This document shows, piece after piece, positions 17,999 to 25,772 of a stretch of DNA of 64,000 nucleotides (its first letter is position 1; each line of letters opens with the position of its first letter). The translations under genes were made by a program, and so were the position numbers. Source of the DNA: Alphaproteobacteria bacterium (lineage in GTDB: Bacteria; Pseudomonadota; Alphaproteobacteria; Ferrovibrionales; Ferrovibrionaceae); assembly GCA_947473805.1 (NCBI GenBank), contig CANJGB010000013.1, positions 1-64,000 on the forward strand, written 5' to 3'. The notes under the pieces are model-generated. The model ran no database searches and had not been told where the DNA came from. It saw only the letters and a program-made list of their open reading frames with translations.

Positions 17999-18262
17999 CG
18001 AGTCAAAAAGGAAAATCCCGACCGGCAGGAATGACGCCAGTGGCGGCGTGCCGAGTGGAAATGCCCCCATCAGCGCGTATCTAATCGCGCCGCGCACGTT
18101 CTCGTATTCCGTTTGCGCATATGCCGGCTTGTTGGTTTTCGCCGCGCGCCTATAGAAATCGGAAATATCCTGCTGGTCCGGATTCTCGCCGATCAGTTCG
18201 CGTACGGTATGCCGGTCAAGCCGGTTTCTAGCTGCTGCATGAAAGAGCCAGACGTTTCACGG
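17978..18262 (-). pseudogene. Possible decayed gene fragment
   Basis: On the minus strand a frame stays open for about 95 codons, ending at the stop at 17978-17980. It reads with coding-like composition (for example RHTVRELIGENPDQQDISDF, then a hydrophobic stretch ALMGAFPLGTPPLASFLPVG) but has no plausible start codon: the upstream in-frame triplet is TGA and the first ATG lies far inside. It overlaps the end of the COQ9-family gene. It may be the 3' part of a gene whose beginning was lost when the adjacent terC block arrived. I cannot name the family. Confidence 0.3.
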
Positions 18263-18279
18263 TGTTTTCCATTCAGTGG

Positions 18280-19278
18280 TTAAGGGGAATTCGAGGAGGG
18301 CAAGGCCGGCGCTACGCGGGTCTTCCATAGCGACCAGAAGATTCCGGCGCCGATCAGGCCGAAGGTGACGGCAAGGCTGAGCGCAGGCGGAAACTTGTCG
18401 CCGCCCAGCAGGAAGTCGGAGACGAATATCTTCGAGCCGATGAATACCAGGACGGCGGCCAGCGCGTATTTGAGATAGTGGAACCGGTCGATCATGGCCG
18501 AGAGCGCGAAGTAGAGCGCGCGCAGGCCCAGGACTGCCATGATGTTCGAGGTGTAGACGATGAACGTGTCGGTGGTGATCGCGAAGATCGCCGGGACCGA
18601 ATCCACCGCGAAGACCAGATCGGCCAGGTTGATGACGACGAGCGCGAGAAACAACGGGGTCGCAGCCCGCACCATCTTGCCGCTGCGCTCGTCCGGAACA
18701 GTGACGAAGAAACGTTGGGCATGCGGCTCCTTCGTCACCCGCATGTGGCGCGAGATCCAGCGGATCGCGAAATTGTTGGCGAGATCGGGCTCGCTGTCGA
18801 CGGCGAAGAACATCTTGATGCCGGTGGCGATCAGGAAGGCGGCGAAGATGTAGAGCACCCAGTATGCCTGGCTGACCAGCGCGGCACCGCCGGCGATCAT
18901 AAGGCCGCGCAGGACGATCACGCCAATGATGCCCCACAGGAGCGCGCGATACTGGTACCTGGCGGGGATCGCGAAGAAGGTGAAGATCAGGCTGATCACA
19001 AAGATGTTGTCGATCGACAACGCCTTCTCGATGAAGAAGCCCGTGTAATATTTCATGCCCAGATCAGCGCCCTTTTCGAGCCAGACCCAGACGCCGAACG
19101 CCATGGCGATCGAAATGTAGAAAGCCGAGAGCTTGAGCGATTCAGCGATGCCCATGACCCGATCCTCCTTGTGCAGGAGGCCGAGGTCGAAGGCGGTCAG
19201 CGCCGCGACGATGGCGAGGAAGGCCAGCCAGAACCAGACCGGCGTTCCGAGAAACGACGCCAGCAGAAACTCGGTCAT
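18280..19278 (-). CDS. TerC/Alx-family membrane protein
   Basis: A 332-residue polytopic membrane protein of the TerC (Alx/YkoY-like) family. It shows about eight to nine helices and two copies of the family signature with intramembrane acidic residues: EKALSIDNIFVISLIF (near residue 84) and NLADLVFAVDSVPAIFAIT (near 215). Members are linked to manganese export or metalation of exported enzymes, and to tellurite or alkali responses. No yybP-ykoY (manganese) riboswitch can fit in the 55 bp upstream. It is the last gene of a minus-strand group with a zinc-ribbon gene and a YdcH-like gene, divergent from an OxyR-like regulator. Confidence 0.93.
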   Translation of the reverse strand: MTEFLLASFLGTPVWFWLAFLAIVAALTAFDLGLLHKEDRVMGIAESLKLSAFYISIAMAFGVWVWLEKGADLGMKYYTGFFIEKALSIDNIFVISLIFTFFAIPARYQYRALLWGIIGVIVLRGLMIAGGAALVSQAYWVLYIFAAFLIATGIKMFFAVDSEPDLANNFAIRWISRHMRVTKEPHAQRFFVTVPDERSGKMVRAATPLFLALVVINLADLVFAVDSVPAIFAITTDTFIVYTSNIMAVLGLRALYFALSAMIDRFHYLKYALAAVLVFIGSKIFVSDFLLGGDKFPPALSLAVTFGLIGAGIFWSLWKTRVAPALPSSNSP

Positions 19279-19333
19279 CGGCCCGACCCCTTATGTGGGA
19301 GGGAAAATAGGCGTGCCAGAGAGCGGGGCGCGA

Positions 19334-19606
19334 TCAATCGAACAGCTCCTCGAGGAAGGACTTGCGCCGCTTGTGGTGATAGACGGGCTGCTGCCCGTAG
19401 TGCTGCGGCTGGGTCGGCGCAGACGCGGGAGCCGCCGCGGCCTGAGGCATCGCGTTCGTTGAACGTTCGATGATCTTGTCGAGCTCGCCACGATCAAGCC
19501 ACACGCCGCGACACTTGGGGCAGTAATCGATCTCGATGCCCTGCCTGTCGCTCATAACCAGCGGGACGCTGCAGATCGGGCAGTCCATTTCAACGTGTTG
19601 TGTCAC
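19334..19606 (-). CDS. Zinc-ribbon (zf-TFIIB) small protein
   Basis: A 90-residue protein whose first 45 residues form a TFIIB-type zinc ribbon: MDCPICSVPLV and, about 20 residues later, YCPKCRGVWLDRGELDKII. The four cysteines of the two CPxC knuckles are the ligands. The remainder is a Pro/Ala/Gln-rich linker with a basic patch (HHKRRKS) and an acidic aromatic end (FLEELFD). The GTG at 19606 was chosen because a GAGGA site precedes it by seven bases. Function unknown; proteins of this type are often found with metal or stress genes, and here it lies 55 bp before terC. Confidence 0.85.
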   Translation of the reverse strand: MTQHVEMDCPICSVPLVMSDRQGIEIDYCPKCRGVWLDRGELDKIIERSTNAMPQAAAAPASAPTQPQHYGQQPVYHHKRRKSFLEELFD

Positions 19607-19658
19607 TGAATTATCCTCGTTGGCTCCGGGAGTCGCGGAATGACCGGGTCAGAAAGAT

Positions 19659-19694
19659 GGGGCGGCGCGGGCAATGGAGGGCACGCGCCGCCCC
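19659..19694 (-). terminator. Strong hairpin between the YdcH-like and zinc-ribbon genes
   Basis: GGGGCGGCGCG and CGCGCCGCCCC form a perfect 11-bp stem with a 14-base loop, 12 bp after the YdcH-like stop codon on the minus strand. A pyrimidine-rich stretch (CATCTTTCTGACC) follows it. It could terminate or attenuate transcription before the zinc-ribbon and terC genes; the T-run is weak, so partial read-through is likely. Confidence 0.5.
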
Positions 19695-19706
19695 GGCGCA
19701 GTGCGG

Positions 19707-19880
19707 CTAGGGGGTGATGAGGCCAGCGCTGCGCTGCAATTGGGCGATGCGGTCTTTGATCTTGAGGCGAAGCCTCTTGAATGCCCTCATCTCGTTCTGC
19801 CGAGCGGCACTCCGGCAATTGTCGATCAGGCGATTCAGTCGCCGATGCTCCTGCTGCAAGCGATCAAGATAACGGTTCAT
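19707..19880 (-). CDS. YdcH-like (DUF465) small protein
   Basis: A 57-residue helical protein of the DUF465/YdcH type: an LQQEHRRLNRLID helix followed by MRAFKRLRLKIKDRIAQLQR, the usual two-helix pattern with the basic KxRLKIKD core. Function of the family is unknown. The ATG at 19880 follows a perfect AAGGAGG six bases upstream, so the longer 72-codon frame from 19925 is not used. It is the first gene of the minus-strand group and lies 88 bp from the divergent OxyR-like gene. Two other DUF465 genes are in this window at 23471 and 24962. Confidence 0.8.
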   Translation of the reverse strand: MNRYLDRLQQEHRRLNRLIDNCRSAARQNEMRAFKRLRLKIKDRIAQLQRSAGLITP

Positions 19881-19950
19881 GGTCAACCTCCTTGCGCTGG
19901 AAGATCGAGGAGAACGTGTAATCACTAAAATTGATTTATTACCTCATATT

Positions 19951-19969
19951 TGATAGTCTGGGACTATCA
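19951..19969. promoter_or_regulatory. ATAG-N7-CTAT palindrome, probable operator of the OxyR-like regulator
   Basis: TGATAGT-CTGGG-ACTATCA is a perfect 7-bp inverted repeat ending at the first base of the regulator's start codon. Its core is ATAG-N7-CTAT, which is the spacing of the half-site in the classic OxyR motif (ATAGnTnnnAnCTAT), although the inner T and A are not both conserved. It lies in the AT-rich stretch between divergent genes, where LysR-type regulators usually bind for autoregulation and control of the divergent gene. Confidence 0.6.
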
Positions 19970-20883
19970 TGACAACGCTGCGCCAATTCACTTATCTCGT
20001 CGCCCTTGCGGATTACCGGAACTTCCGGCGCGCGGCGGACGCCGTGCATGTCGCGCAGCCGACCCTGAGCCAGCAGTTGCGGGCTCTGGAAGCCCGCCTT
20101 GGAGTGACCCTTGTCGAGCGTAATGAAAGCCCGGTCCAACTGACCCCCATCGGACGTGAAGTGGTCGCGCGTGCACGCAAGCTCCTGCTCGATGTGAAAG
20201 ACATCGAGGGTATGGTTCAGCGTGCGAAAACCGGAATCGGAGGCACGATCCGCTTCGGCGTAACGCCTACCCTTGGGCCCTATCTGATGCCGCGGATCGT
20301 CGCATCCCTGCACCGCGCGCATCCCGACATGCGCCTTTACGTCCGCGAGGGCATTCCTGACGAACAGGCCCGCGAGCTCGCGCGTGGCGAACTGGACATG
20401 ATCCTCTCGCCGCTCCCGGTATCGGGAAGCGCACTTCACATTGAGCCGCTGTTCCGCGAACCGCTCCACATTGTATGTCCCCCTGACTATGCGGTTGCGA
20501 AGGCAGCGCTAGTTCGAAAACAGGATCTTGCGGGCGTAGGCTTCCTGAGCCTTGACCAGCGCCACCACGCCTATCGGCAAGTCAGAGAGGTGTGCGACGA
20601 ATTCGGGGCTGTTGTGCTTGAGGACTATCAGGGAACAAGCCTTGATGCCCTTCGTCAGATGTGCGGTTCGGGCCTCGGCTTTGCGATCATTCCCGAATTG
20701 TACCTGCGCTCAGAGGTTGGTGGCGAGGACATGGTCAAACGGCTTGACCTGGCAGATTGGAGTGCAAGCCGCTCGATCGCTGCCGTATGGCGGGATGGCG
20801 CTGCCTATTCCGATAGCTACCGGATCATCGCGGAAGCGATCGCCAGCGAAGCGCGCCGCATCCTGGGTGAGGATTTTCGATAG
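19969..20883 (+). CDS. OxyR-like LysR-family regulator lacking the peroxidatic cysteine
   Basis: A 304-residue LysR-type regulator. Residues 1-60 are the winged helix (NFRRAADAVHVAQPTLSQQLRALE), and 90-300 the effector domain. The overall sequence and the VTPTLGPYLMP and LSLDQRHHAYRQVREVC segments resemble OxyR. In E. coli OxyR the redox cysteines are Cys199 and Cys208; here the first aligns with His200, while the second is kept as Cys209. A disulfide between these positions is therefore impossible. The gene is divergent from the YdcH-like/zinc-ribbon/terC group and carries an OxyR-type palindrome directly before its start, so it likely regulates that group and itself. The inducing signal is unknown. 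Confidence 0.88.
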   Translation: MTTLRQFTYLVALADYRNFRRAADAVHVAQPTLSQQLRALEARLGVTLVERNESPVQLTPIGREVVARARKLLLDVKDIEGMVQRAKTGIGGTIRFGVTPTLGPYLMPRIVASLHRAHPDMRLYVREGIPDEQARELARGELDMILSPLPVSGSALHIEPLFREPLHIVCPPDYAVAKAALVRKQDLAGVGFLSLDQRHHAYRQVREVCDEFGAVVLEDYQGTSLDALRQMCGSGLGFAIIPELYLRSEVGGEDMVKRLDLADWSASRSIAAVWRDGAAYSDSYRIIAEAIASEARRILGEDFR

Positions 20884-20973
20884 ATGCGAATTGTGCCGCC
20901 ACTCGCTCGATCTTAATCATGTGCGTCGGGACATTGACCGACGCGCGTGGCAATTCCCATTCCGCCTGATGGA

Positions 20974-22068
20974 TTAGTCGACTTGGTCTGGTCGGCTGTT
21001 GAGCGGGTAAAGTCGGGTGACGTGCCCCATCTTGCGGCCCGGCCGTGTCTCGGTCTTGCCATACAAGTGCAGGCGTACGCCGGACTCCGTCAGCAAATGA
21101 TCTGCCTGCTCTACCTGGTCGCCGATCAGGTTGTGCATCACTGCATCGGCGTGGCGGGCTGGGTCGCCCAGCGGCAGGCCGGCGGCGGCCCGGATCGCCT
21201 GTTCGAACTGGCTGACCAGGCAGGTTTCGATGGTCCAGTGGCCTGAGTTGTGAACGCGAGGCGCCAGTTCGTTGACCAGAACTTTCCCGTCGGCCGTGAC
21301 GAACATCTCAACTGCCAGCAGGCCGATCACGTGGACCTCGTCGGCGATGCGGCGCGCCAGTTCTTCGGCGGCACGCAGCACATCAGGCGGCAGGCGCGCC
21401 GGCGCAAGAGTGGCCGACAGAATGTGGTGTCGATGGCGGTTTTCAACCGGCACGTAGGTGCGGGTCGTGCCGTCGACGCCGCGGGCAACGATGACGGAAA
21501 TCTCGCACCGGAAGGGCACCATCTGCTCAACGATGCAAGGCAGGCGGCCAAGGCTCTCGAAGGCCTTTGCCGCGTCCTCTGCGCGATCGATCCGCGCCTG
21601 GCCGCGACCGTCATAGCCCATGCGGCGCGTCTTGATGATGGCGGGCAGGCCGGTTGCGGCGAGGGCGCGGGGCAGGTCTGCCGCATCATCCACCGCGGCA
21701 TAGCGTGCGGTCGCGCCGCCGACCTTGTTGACGAAGTCCTTTTCGAGCAACCGGTCCTGGGTGACGCGCAGTACGTCGGCGCCCGGGCGTACCGGTATCC
21801 GGGCCGCCAGATGCTCGACCGTCGCCACTGGGATGTTTTCGAATTCCAGGGTGACGACATCAATCTGGCCAGCGAACCGGTCCAGCGCGGCAAAGTCATC
21901 GTACTCGGCGACCGTGACGGCCGCAGATACCTGGGCTGCCGGACTGTCGGGCTCGGGGCAAAAAACATGGCAGCGATAGCCCAAAGGGGCAGCAGCCAGG
22001 GCAAGCATGCGCCCCAATTGACCGCCGCCGAGAATGCCTATCGTGCTGTTGGGCGGTAGCCCGGTCAT
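20974..22068 (-). CDS. purK: 5-(carboxyamino)imidazole ribonucleotide synthase
   Basis: A 364-residue ATP-grasp enzyme that makes N5-CAIR from AIR, bicarbonate and ATP in purine synthesis. The start [18 protein letters not shown], the EFENIP motif, [12 protein letters not shown] and the [28 protein letters not shown] segment are typical. The ATG at 22068 overlaps the end of purE by four bases, and the product is passed to PurE. Length fits the family (about 355-375). Confidence 0.97.
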   Translation of the reverse strand: MTGLPPNSTIGILGGGQLGRMLALAAAPLGYRCHVFCPEPDSPAAQVSAAVTVAEYDDFAALDRFAGQIDVVTLEFENIPVATVEHLAARIPVRPGADVLRVTQDRLLEKDFVNKVGGATARYAAVDDAADLPRALAATGLPAIIKTRRMGYDGRGQARIDRAEDAAKAFESLGRLPCIVEQMVPFRCEISVIVARGVDGTTRTYVPVENRHRHHILSATLAPARLPPDVLRAAEELARRIADEVHVIGLLAVEMFVTADGKVLVNELAPRVHNSGHWTIETCLVSQFEQAIRAAAGLPLGDPARHADAVMHNLIGDQVEQADHLLTESGVRLHLYGKTETRPGRKMGHVTRLYPLNSRPDQVD

Positions 22069-22574
22069 TTCTGGTTTATCGGCACGCGCTTGACGGACCT
22101 GGTCTGGCGCGCGCGCCAGGCGGCAAGACGTTTTGCCGTCGCAGGATTGCCGAGGCCGATCACGGCGGCGGCGAGCAGGCCGGCGTTGGTGGCCCCGGCA
22201 TTGCCGATGGCAAGCGTGCCGACGGGGATTCCGGCCGGCATCTGGGCGATCGACAGCAGCGAATCCAGTCCCTTGAGCGCCCGGCTTTCCACCGGCACGC
22301 CGAATACCGGCAGGGTCGTGAGGGCGGCAATCATGCCGGGCAGATGGGCGGCTGCACCGGCACCGGCGATGATGACTTGTATCCCGCGTTCGAGCGCCCC
22401 CTTGGCAAAATCATACAGGCGTTCGGGCGTGCGATGTGCTGAAACGATACGTTTCTCGTATGGCACACCAAGTGCATCCAGGATTTGCGCCGCGTGCTGC
22501 ATCGTGGCCCAGTCAGACTGGCTTCCCATAACGATGGCAATGGCCGGCTTCTGTGCTTTGCGCGGGGGAGACAT
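22065..22574 (-). CDS. purE: N5-carboxyaminoimidazole ribonucleotide mutase
   Basis: A 169-residue class I PurE that converts N5-CAIR to CAIR. The motifs [11 protein letters not shown] (15-25), [11 protein letters not shown] (43-53), [13 protein letters not shown] and [22 protein letters not shown] are conserved; His46 of SAHRTP is the likely catalytic residue. It is the first gene of the purE-purK pair, with a four-base overlap. Its promoter must lie in the roughly 170-bp region shared with the divergent GGDEF gene. Confidence 0.97.
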   Translation of the reverse strand: MSPPRKAQKPAIAIVMGSQSDWATMQHAAQILDALGVPYEKRIVSAHRTPERLYDFAKGALERGIQVIIAGAGAAAHLPGMIAALTTLPVFGVPVESRALKGLDSLLSIAQMPAGIPVGTLAIGNAGATNAGLLAAAVIGLGNPATAKRLAAWRARQTRSVKRVPINQK

Positions 22575-22696
22575 GGATGTTGACCGGGCCGGTGCCGCGA
22601 AAGCGGGGGATTATACGGTCGCTGAACTAGGTGTAAAGGCGACATTGACAGTAGAAAGCCGGCCATGGTCTCTTTAATCAGTTGCTTCGGATCGGG

Positions 22697-22717
22697 ACTG
22701 TATCTCTTTGATACAGT
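22697..22717. promoter_or_regulatory. Perfect palindrome in front of the GGDEF gene
   Basis: ACTGTATC-TCTTT-GATACAGT is a perfect 8-bp inverted repeat with a five-base spacer, 25 bp before the GGDEF start codon and about 120 bp from purE. The length and position fit a dimeric repressor or activator site, or a leader hairpin of the GGDEF transcript. The binding protein is unknown. Confidence 0.5.
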
Positions 22718-22741
22718 TGAGTTCTCAGGGGTTTCGCGGAC

Positions 22742-23467
22742 ATGAGGATCGGGGAAAACAAGCCAGCGGCGACGGTAGCGCCGCCTTCGGGCGTTGCGCG
22801 TCGTGCCGGCCCAGCTGTGGCCGATGCGCTGCCGATCAACATGGACAATGCGAGCGTCATGGGCATTCCGGAGGCGGAGCTGACGCCGAAGGTGCGTAAG
22901 GCCATCATGGCCCTGATGCGCGAGGTCGAGGCCCTGCGCCGCGAGGTGGCGCGCAGCAATGCCCGCCTCAGCGACATGGAAAAGCTGGCCGACCAGGACT
23001 CCCTGGTGCCGATGTACAATCGCCGCGCCTTCGTTCGCGAGATGAGCCGAATGATGGCCTACGCGACCCGTTACAGGTCGCCGACCAGCCTGCTGTTCTT
23101 CGACGTCAACGGGTTGAAGGCGATTAACGACACCCATGGCCATACCGCCGGCGACCGCGCCCTGATGGGCGTGGCGACGGCGCTGATCGACCAGGTACGC
23201 ACGTCGGACGTGGTCGGACGCCTCGGTGGTGACGAGTTCGGCGTGTTGCTGGCCCATGCCGACGAGGCGCAGGCGCGCAAGAAGGCCGATCAACTGGGCT
23301 CGGTAATCACCGCCCGGCCGCTGAAGTGGGAAGGCAAAAGCATCGAGGTGGGTGTCGCTTACGGCGTTTATACCTTCAAGCCGGGCGAGGATGCGGTGAC
23401 CGCGCTCGCCGCTGCGGACAAGGCGATGTACGACCACAAGATCGCCATGAAGAAGGCGCGTACCTGA
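22742..23467 (+). CDS. Diguanylate cyclase (GGDEF domain), cytoplasmic
   Basis: A 241-residue protein that should make cyclic di-GMP from two GTP. Residues 85-240 form a GGDEF domain with an intact active-site motif at 162-166 (RLGGDEFGVLL) and an inhibitory I-site RTSD at 153-156, exactly five residues before it. The N-terminal part has no membrane helix; residues 45-85 are a charged helix likely to form a dimeric coiled coil. No sensor domain is recognisable, so control may be at transcription, where a palindrome precedes the gene. Divergent from purE. Confidence 0.92.
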   Translation: MRIGENKPAATVAPPSGVARRAGPAVADALPINMDNASVMGIPEAELTPKVRKAIMALMREVEALRREVARSNARLSDMEKLADQDSLVPMYNRRAFVREMSRMMAYATRYRSPTSLLFFDVNGLKAINDTHGHTAGDRALMGVATALIDQVRTSDVVGRLGGDEFGVLLAHADEAQARKKADQLGSVITARPLKWEGKSIEVGVAYGVYTFKPGEDAVTALAAADKAMYDHKIAMKKART

Positions 23468-23470
23468 CCT

Positions 23471-23686
23471 TCAGGCGATGATGTCGGGCAGGATCATGCT
23501 TTCGAGCTGGCTGATCTGATCGCGCAGCATCAGCTTGCGCTTTTTCATCCGCTGCAACTGCAGATGATTGCCAGCCGCGCCATCGTTCAGCGCGGCGATG
23601 GCGTCGTCCAGGTCGCGGTGCTCAAGACGTAATTCCGACAGTTTGGCTTCGATCGCCTCGGCGTCGATGTCCTGTCGGATCGTCAT
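23471..23686 (-). CDS. DUF465 (YdcH-like) small protein
   Basis: A 71-residue helical hairpin protein: LSELRLEHRDLDDAIAAL followed by LQRMKKRKLMLRDQISQLES, the standard DUF465 pattern of an acidic amphipathic helix and a basic KxxKLxLRDxI helix. Family function is unknown. It ends three bases from the stop codon of the convergent GGDEF gene and stands alone on the minus strand. One of three DUF465 genes in this window. Confidence 0.85.
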   Translation of the reverse strand: MTIRQDIDAEAIEAKLSELRLEHRDLDDAIAALNDGAAGNHLQLQRMKKRKLMLRDQISQLESMILPDIIA

Positions 23687-23772
23687 GTCGGGCGGCCGTT
23701 CCCATCACTTGCAGATTGCGCAAGCAAGACTAGCATCGGCAGTCCCGGCGCCAAAGCGCCAATGAGTGGCGG

Positions 23773-24255
23773 ATGCCCGTGGAACCTGACGATTTCTGGC
23801 AGTTCAGCGTCGATATCTATGCCCGCGCAGGCGTGGCGGACGCGTGCCTGCGCCTGCAGGATCGCGATGGCCTTGATTTGAATCTGGTGCTGTTTTGCCT
23901 CTGGTGCGGTGCGACGGGCCGCGCGCTTGAAACGCAGGCGTTGCAGGCCGCGGTGGCCGCGTGCCGGCCGTGGCGGGAACAGGTGCTGCTGCCGGTGCGG
24001 GCGATCCGGCGCCGCCTCAGGGGCGGGATTGAACATGCTCCGGGAACCGACGCGTTTCGTGCCGAGGTGAAGGCGCTGGAACTGCAGGCCGAGCGTATGC
24101 AGCAGGATCTGCTGAGGCAATTGGCACCGGCAGCGATGCAGGCGCCATCAGTCGCTCTGGCGACGCAGAATTTCGACGCCTATGCCCGCGTCGCGGCGCG
24201 CAAACTGGCGGCGCCTGCCGACTGGCAGGTCATCCTTTCCGCGGCTTTGCCTTAG
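23773..24255 (+). CDS. TIGR02444-family protein
   Basis: A 160-residue protein of the TIGR02444 (DUF2390) family, common in Proteobacteria and of unknown function. The family features are FWQFSVDIYARAGVADACLRLQDRDGLDLNLVLF near the start (a WxFSlxlYaxpgVaxacLxLQdxxGxDVNlLLf pattern) and LWCGATGR. The protein is helical and has no signal peptide. Its last 26 bases overlap the end of the convergent ubiX gene. Confidence 0.88.
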   Translation: MPVEPDDFWQFSVDIYARAGVADACLRLQDRDGLDLNLVLFCLWCGATGRALETQALQAAVAACRPWREQVLLPVRAIRRRLRGGIEHAPGTDAFRAEVKALELQAERMQQDLLRQLAPAAMQAPSVALATQNFDAYARVAARKLAAPADWQVILSAALP

Positions 24256-24835
24256 GCTCGGTTTCGCCCCAGCGCTTGGTGCCCGGCACATCGATGCCGA
24301 ACTGGTCGAGGGCGCGCGCCACGGTCTGGTCGACGATGTCATCGACGCTGTGTGGGCGGGTGTAAAAGGCCGGTACCGGAGGCATAACTACCGCGCCCAT
24401 CTCGGTTACCCGCAGCATCGACTGCAGGTGACCCGCGTGCAGCGGCGTCTCGCGCACGAGCAGAACCAGCTTGTGGCGTTCCTTGAGCACCACGTCGGCG
24501 GCGCGCGACAGCAATGTCGTCGTCACGCCTGAGGCTATTTCGGACAGCGTCTTGATCGAGCAGGGTGCGACGATCATGCCCATGGTGCGGAACGACCCGG
24601 ACGCAATGGCCGCGCCGATATTGCCGACAGGATAGGTCACGTCGGCCAGCGCCGCGAGGTCCTTCGCCTTAAGGTCTGTCTCGTGCGCCAGCGTCATCTC
24701 GGCAGCGCGCGAGACAACGAGATGGGATTCGATATTCAGGCCGCGCAGCCTTTCCAGCAGGCGGATGCCGTAGATCACGCCCGATGCACCGGAAACGCCA
24801 ACGATCAGCCGGGGCCTGGGAGATTTTTGGGGCAA
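24230..24835 (-). CDS. ubiX: Flavin prenyltransferase UbiX
   Basis: A 201-residue enzyme that joins dimethylallyl phosphate to FMN to make the prenylated cofactor of UbiD decarboxylase in ubiquinone synthesis. The conserved VGVSGASGVIYGIRLLE (13-29), IVAPCSIKTLSEIASG (about 88-103), RETPLHAGHLQSML and PPVPAFYTRP segments are all present. The TTG start at 24835 is the best in-frame choice but has only a weak upstream AGG, so the exact start is uncertain. No ubiD gene is in the window. The 3' end overlaps the convergent TIGR02444 gene. Confidence 0.94.
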   Translation of the reverse strand: MPQKSPRPRLIVGVSGASGVIYGIRLLERLRGLNIESHLVVSRAAEMTLAHETDLKAKDLAALADVTYPVGNIGAAIASGSFRTMGMIVAPCSIKTLSEIASGVTTTLLSRAADVVLKERHKLVLLVRETPLHAGHLQSMLRVTEMGAVVMPPVPAFYTRPHSVDDIVDQTVARALDQFGIDVPGTKRWGETEPKAKPRKG

Positions 24836-24961
24836 GGATAACCTGTCGGATTCCGGCGGATTTCAAGGCGTGACAGGGCGGGTGCCCGGTGCTTAACTAT
24901 AGTCGTGGTCGTCGCAAAGGCGAGACAGTTTCCTTCGATCCAACAACGGAGGTAGTCGAGC

Positions 24962-25129
24962 ATGAGCACCGAAACGCATATCGAGCACCTGAACCTCAAG
25001 CACGAAGAACTTGAGGAAGCCCTACACGAGGAATCGCACCGGCCCGCGCCGGATACTTCGCGCCTAGCGCTTCTCAAGCGCGAAAAACTGAAGATCAAAG
25101 ACGAAATCCAGAGACTTAGCCCGCACTGA
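24962..25129 (+). CDS. DUF465 (YdcH-like) small protein
   Basis: A 55-residue protein: MSTETHIEHLNLKHEELEEA followed by LALLKREKLKIKDEIQRL. The HxxLEE acidic helix and the KREKLKIKDEI basic helix are the DUF465 pattern. An ACGGAGG site lies about 11 bases before the ATG. It is followed directly by a long perfect hairpin. It is the third DUF465 gene in the window and the shortest; function unknown. Confidence 0.85.
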   Translation: MSTETHIEHLNLKHEELEEALHEESHRPAPDTSRLALLKREKLKIKDEIQRLSPH

Positions 25130-25139
25130 CAGTGCGCCA

Positions 25140-25173
25140 TTACCCGCGGCGCAATGGTCTGCGCCGCGGGTAA
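25140..25173 (+). terminator. 14-bp perfect stem-loop after the DUF465 gene
   Basis: TTACCCGCGGCGCA and TGCGCCGCGGGTAA are exact complements separated by the loop ATGGTC, ten bases after the stop codon. It would be extremely stable as RNA. There is no T-run after it, so it may act as a 3' stabiliser or a factor-dependent terminator, possibly for both strands. Confidence 0.65.
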
Positions 25174-25197
25174 GCCTGCGCCGCCGGAGATCCGCCA

Positions 25198-25683
25198 ATG
25201 GATATCGATACGAGGTTGGCCGCTCTTGACGCGCGCGTGCGCCGGCTTGAAGACCAGAGAAAAATCCGCGAGGTTCTGGCGGCGTACGGCTTCAATGCCG
25301 ACCTTGGCCGGTCGGATGCGTGGGTCGATCTTTGGACCGACGACGGTATCTATGATCTCGACGCCGGCGCGCATAGCGGCCGCGCGCAGTTGCAGGACCT
25401 CATTGCCGCGCCGGCGAACTATCACAAGTCCATCGAGAACCGCAGCCAGCACATCGCGCTCAATCCACATATCCGTATCGATGGCGATACGGCCGTGGTC
25501 GAATGCTACCGCATGCTGGTCGTCAAGCCGGCCGACGAAGCGAAGGTCGGCGCGGGCGCCTATACCCGCTTCGAACTTGTGCGCCGCGGGGATGGCTGGG
25601 CGATCCGGCGCCAGACCCGGCGGATGACCGGCGGCGATGAATGGGGCGGTCGCCTCCTGCGCGACTATCTCGTCGCCGGGTAG
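25198..25683 (+). CDS. SnoaL-like / nuclear transport factor 2 family protein
   Basis: A 161-residue protein of the NTF2-like superfamily, SnoaL_4 type. After a helical start (LAALDARVRRLEDQRKIREVLAAY) comes the cone-shaped fold with DAWVDLWTDDGIYDLDAG and a HIALNPHIRIDGDTAVVECY strand, then YTRFELVRRGDGWAIRRQTRRM. Such proteins include isomerases, dehydratases and non-catalytic small-ligand binders; substrate cannot be assigned. No related pathway genes are adjacent. It begins 25 bp after a stem-loop, so it has its own promoter. Confidence 0.85.
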   Translation: MDIDTRLAALDARVRRLEDQRKIREVLAAYGFNADLGRSDAWVDLWTDDGIYDLDAGAHSGRAQLQDLIAAPANYHKSIENRSQHIALNPHIRIDGDTAVVECYRMLVVKPADEAKVGAGAYTRFELVRRGDGWAIRRQTRRMTGGDEWGGRLLRDYLVAG

Positions 25684-25772
25684 TGCGGAATCTCAATTAC
25701 CGGCCAAAGCAGGCTCTTGTAACGTCCTGCCGCGTACGTCACCCTTGGCGGATACGCAGGGCGGGTGCAGAC

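Noticed and set aside
19279-19333. yybP-ykoY manganese riboswitch in front of terC
   Set aside because: Only 55 bp separate terC from the preceding gene, too short, and no matching structure is seen.
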